Positions 60,894 through 64,000 of a DNA stretch of 64,000 nt are shown piece by piece (position 1 is the stretch's first letter; each line of letters begins with the position of its first letter). The position numbers and the translations under genes are program-made. Source of the DNA: Chloroflexota bacterium (GTDB taxonomy: Bacteria; Chloroflexota; Anaerolineae; Caldilineales; Caldilineaceae). The notes under the pieces were generated by a model. The model was not told where the DNA came from, made no database searches, and was given only the letters and a program-made list of their open reading frames with translations. The stretch is taken from assembly GCA_016861025.1 (NCBI GenBank), contig BOKO01000028.1, positions 1 to 64,000 of the forward strand, written 5' to 3'.

Positions 60894-61384
60894 CGCTTCG
60901 CCCCCTTCCCGTCTTCCCACGGCAAGTCGTCCTCCAGATCGGCAAAGGGATTGGCCATCGGAACCGGGGTCGGCACCATGCCGCGTACCGGCGGAAACTT
61001 TGTCTCCTCGTGGTGCTCTACCATCGCATCGGTGTAGCAAGTGACGATGGCGTCGATCACGCGCAGTGCCTCGGCTTCGCTGTAGTCACCGAGTGGTTTG
61101 GCAAACCCAATCTCACCGGCGGCCTCGCCGAAGGATTTGAGGCACTTACGCATGGCGGCGAGTTCGACGTCAGACGGATCGATCATGGCGACCTCCTCGA
61201 TGCGCTTGCCGCCATCCTTCACACGCAGCCAGTTGCCATACAGGGCGTGAAACACATCCTGACAGCGGCGTGAACAGAACACCCAGTCGATCGGGTACCG
61301 GCGTGGATCGCCGATGCGATGCTGGTTGTCGGAGTGGCCGAATCCACGCGCCTGGCGTTGGCATACCCAGCATTTGCCGCTCAT
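60890..61384 (-). CDS. DUF6511-like zinc protein
   Basis: The 164-aa protein starts MSGKCWVCQRQARGFGHSD and continues to DWVFCSRRCQDVFHALYGNW, giving C-x2-C...C-x3-C as a zinc ribbon (residues about 5-45). It fits DUF6511. The acidic, Pro-rich C-terminus (ADLEDDLPWEDGKG) is probably unstructured. Its ATG at 61384 overlaps the stop of the next gene upstream. It is a likely accessory in DNA metabolism. Confidence 0.8.
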   Translation of the reverse strand: MSGKCWVCQRQARGFGHSDNQHRIGDPRRYPIDWVFCSRRCQDVFHALYGNWLRVKDGGKRIEEVAMIDPSDVELAAMRKCLKSFGEAAGEIGFAKPLGDYSEAEALRVIDAIVTCYTDAMVEHHEETKFPPVRGMVPTPVPMANPFADLEDDLPWEDGKGAKR

Positions 61385-61593
61385 ACATGGCAACCTCCGG
61401 CCGGCTTGCCTGGGCGAGCACGAACGGCGTGGTCCGTACAATAGGCATCGAGTTCGACGTAGTCATCGCGAATTGAGGTCGAGCCGATACGCACACCATT
61501 GGGATGGCGGCAGCGTGCAATGCGCAGGCCGCCAATATCACTGGCGCTTGACGGATCGAGATGGCGGCAATTGCCGCAACGTTTCCCGTTCAT
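61381..61593 (-). CDS. Small Cys-rich phage protein
   Basis: The 70-aa protein (MNGKRCGNCRHLDPSSASD; ARCRHPNG; AYCTDHAV) has four or five Cys and several His in a C-x2-C...C...C pattern, likely a zinc-binding knuckle. It sits between two zinc or DNA-binding proteins in the early operon. The ATG at 61593 is preferred over open sequence reaching into the neighbour. Confidence 0.7.
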   Translation of the reverse strand: MNGKRCGNCRHLDPSSASDIGGLRIARCRHPNGVRIGSTSIRDDYVELDAYCTDHAVRARPGKPAGGCHV

Positions 61594-61603
61594 GCCCATC
61601 CCC

Positions 61604-62209
61604 TCACTGTGCCCAGGCGGGTTTACCTGACACAGAAGCATTGGGGGCCGGGGTAGAGGGCATCGTCGGGCGCGCAGCGGTGGGCGCTGCCATCGGAGCA
61701 GGTGTGCTGCCGACGGCGCGGGCGTACTCGGGCTGATCGGGCTCAACCGCGATCTTCACCACATTGCGCAATTCACCGCGACCATCCTTCTCGACATCGA
61801 TGCGAGCGACGAACTCGATGCCGTCCAGTTCGTGGAACCCCTGGATGCGGCGTGCAGCCGCCGCTTGCGGTGAGTTGTCCTTGGGATTGATATTGCGGGC
61901 ACTGTTGAGCGCTGCGCGAACGAACGTCCTGCCCATGTTGCCCCACGCAGGTCCCTTCGCGCTGTGCAGGCCGATGTTCGACCACATCTTGCGGCGGGCA
62001 AATTCACCTTCAAGGATCACGAACTCACAGGCCAGGTAGATGCTGCCCGTGTCGAAGCTCTGCGTGGCATAGCCACCCGTCCATCCCTGCGCGGCATCAT
62101 CGTAGCCACCTGGCTTGATGGTCATACGCACGCGGGCGACCGTGCCTTTGGGAATGAGGTCGAAGGATTGTTGTTGTTCAGCGTCGTTGAAATCGTTCCA
62201 GGCAGACAT
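61604..62209 (-). CDS. DUF669-like ssDNA-binding protein candidate
   Basis: This 201-aa protein has an N-terminal single-strand-binding-like part (FDLIPKGTVARVRMTIKPGG; SIYLACEFVILEGEFARRKM; DIEVEKD-type C-terminal strands) and an unstructured Pro/Ala tail (TPAPMAAPTAARPTMPST) ending KPAWAQ. It resembles DUF669 proteins that accompany Sak4 ATPases in phage recombination operons. The ATG at 62209 follows the ATPase gene by 2 bp. Confidence 0.65.
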   Translation of the reverse strand: MSAWNDFNDAEQQQSFDLIPKGTVARVRMTIKPGGYDDAAQGWTGGYATQSFDTGSIYLACEFVILEGEFARRKMWSNIGLHSAKGPAWGNMGRTFVRAALNSARNINPKDNSPQAAAARRIQGFHELDGIEFVARIDVEKDGRGELRNVVKIAVEPDQPEYARAVGSTPAPMAAPTAARPTMPSTPAPNASVSGKPAWAQ

Positions 62210-62211
62210 GA

Positions 62212-63030
62212 TTACTCCTTGGTAATTTGGGATTGGGTTGCGGTGGCGCATTTCTCGATGAGCGCACGCAAGTCGGGGGGCTCCAGCAAGTCGAGCTGGC
62301 CGGAGCGATCCTTGGCGGGGAAGCCGTAGGGATTCAGGGTGTGGGTGACAAAGGCGCGGTAGGCGGAGCCATCCTCGGCCTTGATCTCGGCAAGGGTCAC
62401 TACCTCATCGACGATGCCGGGAAGCTCGGCCGAGGTTTTGGCGCCTTCGATCTGCGGGACGAACACCTTGCGATTGAAGTCGTCGAGGCGTTCATCGAGG
62501 ATGGACACGAACACCACGTGCTTGCCCCGGGCATGCTGAAGATGCATCAGCGCACCGAGCATCTCTGTGCCAAGCAAGCCATAGGCACCGCGCGTGTCGG
62601 GCTTGCCCGTGCGCTCGGACATCGCCTGCGGCTGGGTCTTGGCCCAGATCAGAGCCAGCCGGGCCAACACCGTGATGCTGTCGACAAAGTAGCAGTCGTA
62701 TTTCGCCAGCTGCGCCGGATCGCCATAGCGCTCACAGACATGCTGATAGTGCGCCTCCGAGTAGGGAGCCTCGGCAGGCAATGCCGGATTCGGCCCTGCC
62801 AGAAACACCACCAGATCGCGGAATTCCGGCCAGGTCGTCGGCCGCACACAGTCGCCCCGCCAATCCTTGACCGCAAGATCGCCGGCTTCCAGATCGACGA
62901 ACAAGGTGGTGTCTTCAGGAAGCGTCTTGAGTTGGGTGGTCTTCCCGATGCCACTCTTGCCGAGCAGCACTAGCTTGACGCCCTTCTTCTCGCGCAGTCG
63001 CTGGTCAGCGGTAATGATGGGAAGAGCCAT
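62212..63030 (-). CDS. Sak4-like RecA-fold ATPase
   Basis: The 272-aa protein has Walker A LLGKSGIGKTTQLKTLP near residue 24, a Walker B-like FVDSITVLARLA near 118 and DEVVTLAEIK. It belongs to the Sak4/AAA_24 group of phage single-strand annealing ATPases. With the nuclease and DUF669 protein it would repair or recombine phage DNA. The ATG at 63030 overlaps the stop of the antirepressor; AGGAGG lies upstream. Confidence 0.85.
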   Translation of the reverse strand: MALPIITADQRLREKKGVKLVLLGKSGIGKTTQLKTLPEDTTLFVDLEAGDLAVKDWRGDCVRPTTWPEFRDLVVFLAGPNPALPAEAPYSEAHYQHVCERYGDPAQLAKYDCYFVDSITVLARLALIWAKTQPQAMSERTGKPDTRGAYGLLGTEMLGALMHLQHARGKHVVFVSILDERLDDFNRKVFVPQIEGAKTSAELPGIVDEVVTLAEIKAEDGSAYRAFVTHTLNPYGFPAKDRSGQLDLLEPPDLRALIEKCATATQSQITKE

Positions 63031-63788
63031 CACGCCACCTCCTTCAGCTGCTCGGCAACCGCCGGATTCCAGAGGATCTGGTAGCCGCTATGGCCATTGC
63101 GCGAGTACGGCATGGCTTCAGCCCAGGATTCGCCCGCCTCGGTCAGTTCCCACTCGTCCCGATCATTGCGGAACTGAAGACCGTAGTTGGCCAGGCGTTG
63201 GTTGGTTGCCTTGGCAGAGATGCCGATCAACTTGCCGAGCTGGGTCGCATTGAGCGAACAGATTGGCTCGTTAGCCACAGGCAGCGCGCGACGCATCGTC
63301 TCGACAGTCAGACCGGTGTTCTCCTGGATACACGTCAGCGTCGCGGCCATGGCAATCCCGGCCTTAACCCCCGGTACCTTGGCGACGGCCTCGCCGATCA
63401 ACAACAGTGCCGTGACACGATCCTGCGTCGGCGCGGGCAAAGCGGCCAGGGCTGGAACCGCGTAGCTCCCAGTCTTGCGAATGCTCGGCAAGACCTCGCT
63501 GGTCACCCAGCGCTTGAACCTTTTCGCGGCCTCTTTGGTGCTCCCAAGGATCAGTGCGTAAAGGCCAGACTCATTGACGTGGTTGGCGCGCTGGGTCCGC
63601 CCAAGGCTATCGATGACCTCGCGTTTTGCGAGGTCATCGGCATCGACGTGCTTGGAAACAGCATCGGAGGGATTCGCCAATTCGAGGGCAGCGCAGACGT
63701 CATTGGCGTTGAACCATGGCTGGCCGGCATCATCAATCTGCACCCGGAGGGCGTGGGACTCAAACTGAAACGGAGTAAGCATGGTCAT
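63030..63788 (-). CDS. BRO-N phage antirepressor
   Basis: The 252-aa protein begins with a BRO-N domain (FESHALRVQIDDAGQPWFN; DVCAALELANPSDAVSKHVD; SGLYALILGSTKEAAKRFKR) and ends with a second DNA-binding part (LNATQLGKLIGISAKATNQR; SGYQILWNPAVAEQL). BRO antirepressors switch prophages to lysis or control early genes. I chose the ATG at 63788, which has GGAAGGAG five bases upstream, over the in-frame GTG at 63794. Confidence 0.9.
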   Translation of the reverse strand: MTMLTPFQFESHALRVQIDDAGQPWFNANDVCAALELANPSDAVSKHVDADDLAKREVIDSLGRTQRANHVNESGLYALILGSTKEAAKRFKRWVTSEVLPSIRKTGSYAVPALAALPAPTQDRVTALLLIGEAVAKVPGVKAGIAMAATLTCIQENTGLTVETMRRALPVANEPICSLNATQLGKLIGISAKATNQRLANYGLQFRNDRDEWELTEAGESWAEAMPYSRNGHSGYQILWNPAVAEQLKEVA

Positions 63789-63790
63789 GA

Positions 63791-64000
63791 TCACTCCTTC
63801 CAGTCGATCGCGGACAGACGATCCGAACCGATCGCGCCGACCTTGCGAGCATTGATATAGAGATCGTCCAGTGCGCAGCGACGACGGCTGGCAAGGGACT
63901 GCTCGTCAGCGGCAAACTGGATAGCGAAGGCCAGTTCGTCGAGGGTCGCGGTGTGGGTCGGGATGACTACTTCGTGCCCGTCCCGATCCCGGTAGCGGAT
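63791..64000 (-). CDS. Partial early phage protein (runs off right edge)
   Basis: The C-terminal 69 residues of a protein that begins beyond the window end at a TGA (63791-63793). It reads DGHEVVIPTHTATLDELAFA, then SRRRCALDDLYINARKVGAI and ends IDWKE. The stop lies 3 bp before the antirepressor start, so it is co-translated. No family recognised from this part. Confidence 0.7.
   Translation of the reverse strand: MRYRDRDGHEVVIPTHTATLDELAFAIQFAADEQSLASRRRCALDDLYINARKVGAIGSDRLSAIDWKE

Overview
The window is GC-rich, densely packed proteobacterial DNA. Codon use and gene types suggest a beta- or gammaproteobacterium, but no rRNA, tRNA or housekeeping gene is present to fix the host. It divides into three parts: a short host-like edge (1 to about 1.6 kb), a large defence and mobility island (about 1.6 to 30 kb), and the late and early halves of a lambda-like siphoprophage that runs off the right edge (30 to 64 kb).

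Edge and left island (1-7 kb): a MarR-type repressor, with a perfect palindrome ending at its start codon, is translationally coupled to a small membrane protein. Next comes an AbiF/AbiD-like HEPN protein whose upstream region carries a strong promoter and a compact hairpin RNA, then a small zinc-finger protein, a serine recombinase of large-recombinase size and two ParB/RepB-like proteins with overlapping starts and stops. A 19-bp direct repeat lies just before the recombinase.

Defence core (7-30 kb): on the minus strand are two orphan proteins, an ADP-ribosylglycohydrolase fused to a large unknown N-terminal region, and an HD-type (p)ppGpp-hydrolase-like enzyme. They are preceded by a 1296-aa helicase-like ATPase coupled to a 1056-aa protein of no recognised family, then a PIN/NYN nuclease with a C-terminal winged-helix-like part. 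A WYL regulator sits at the centre and diverges from a plus-strand operon encoding a beta-class DNA methyltransferase, a type III Res-like helicase, a separate PD-(D/E)XK nuclease, and McrB- and McrC-like proteins. The plus-strand operon reads as a split type III-like restriction-modification system joined to McrBC. The minus-strand PIN/1056-aa/helicase set is the best candidate for an undescribed system.

Prophage (30-64 kb): almost all genes are on the minus strand. Reading leftwards they are early recombination and replication genes (antirepressor, Sak4-like ATPase, DUF669-like protein, Cas4/RecB-like nuclease, D5-type primase-helicase, RuvC-like resolvase), two tandem ParB-methyltransferase fusions, GpA-family terminase, gpW, portal, S49 protease with a probable nested scaffold, decoration protein D, capsid E, tail tube, tail chaperone with a candidate -1 frameshift, tape measure, tail tip genes, and a lysis cassette. 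Four small plus-strand genes form a cargo block next to the terminase; three of them are each preceded by a copy of the same about 34-bp element. The lysozyme and McrC stop codons overlap tail to tail, so the defence island directly abuts, or is cargo of, the prophage. The largest non-coding stretches are 1127-1675, 6812-7056 and 56154-56470; each is described below.
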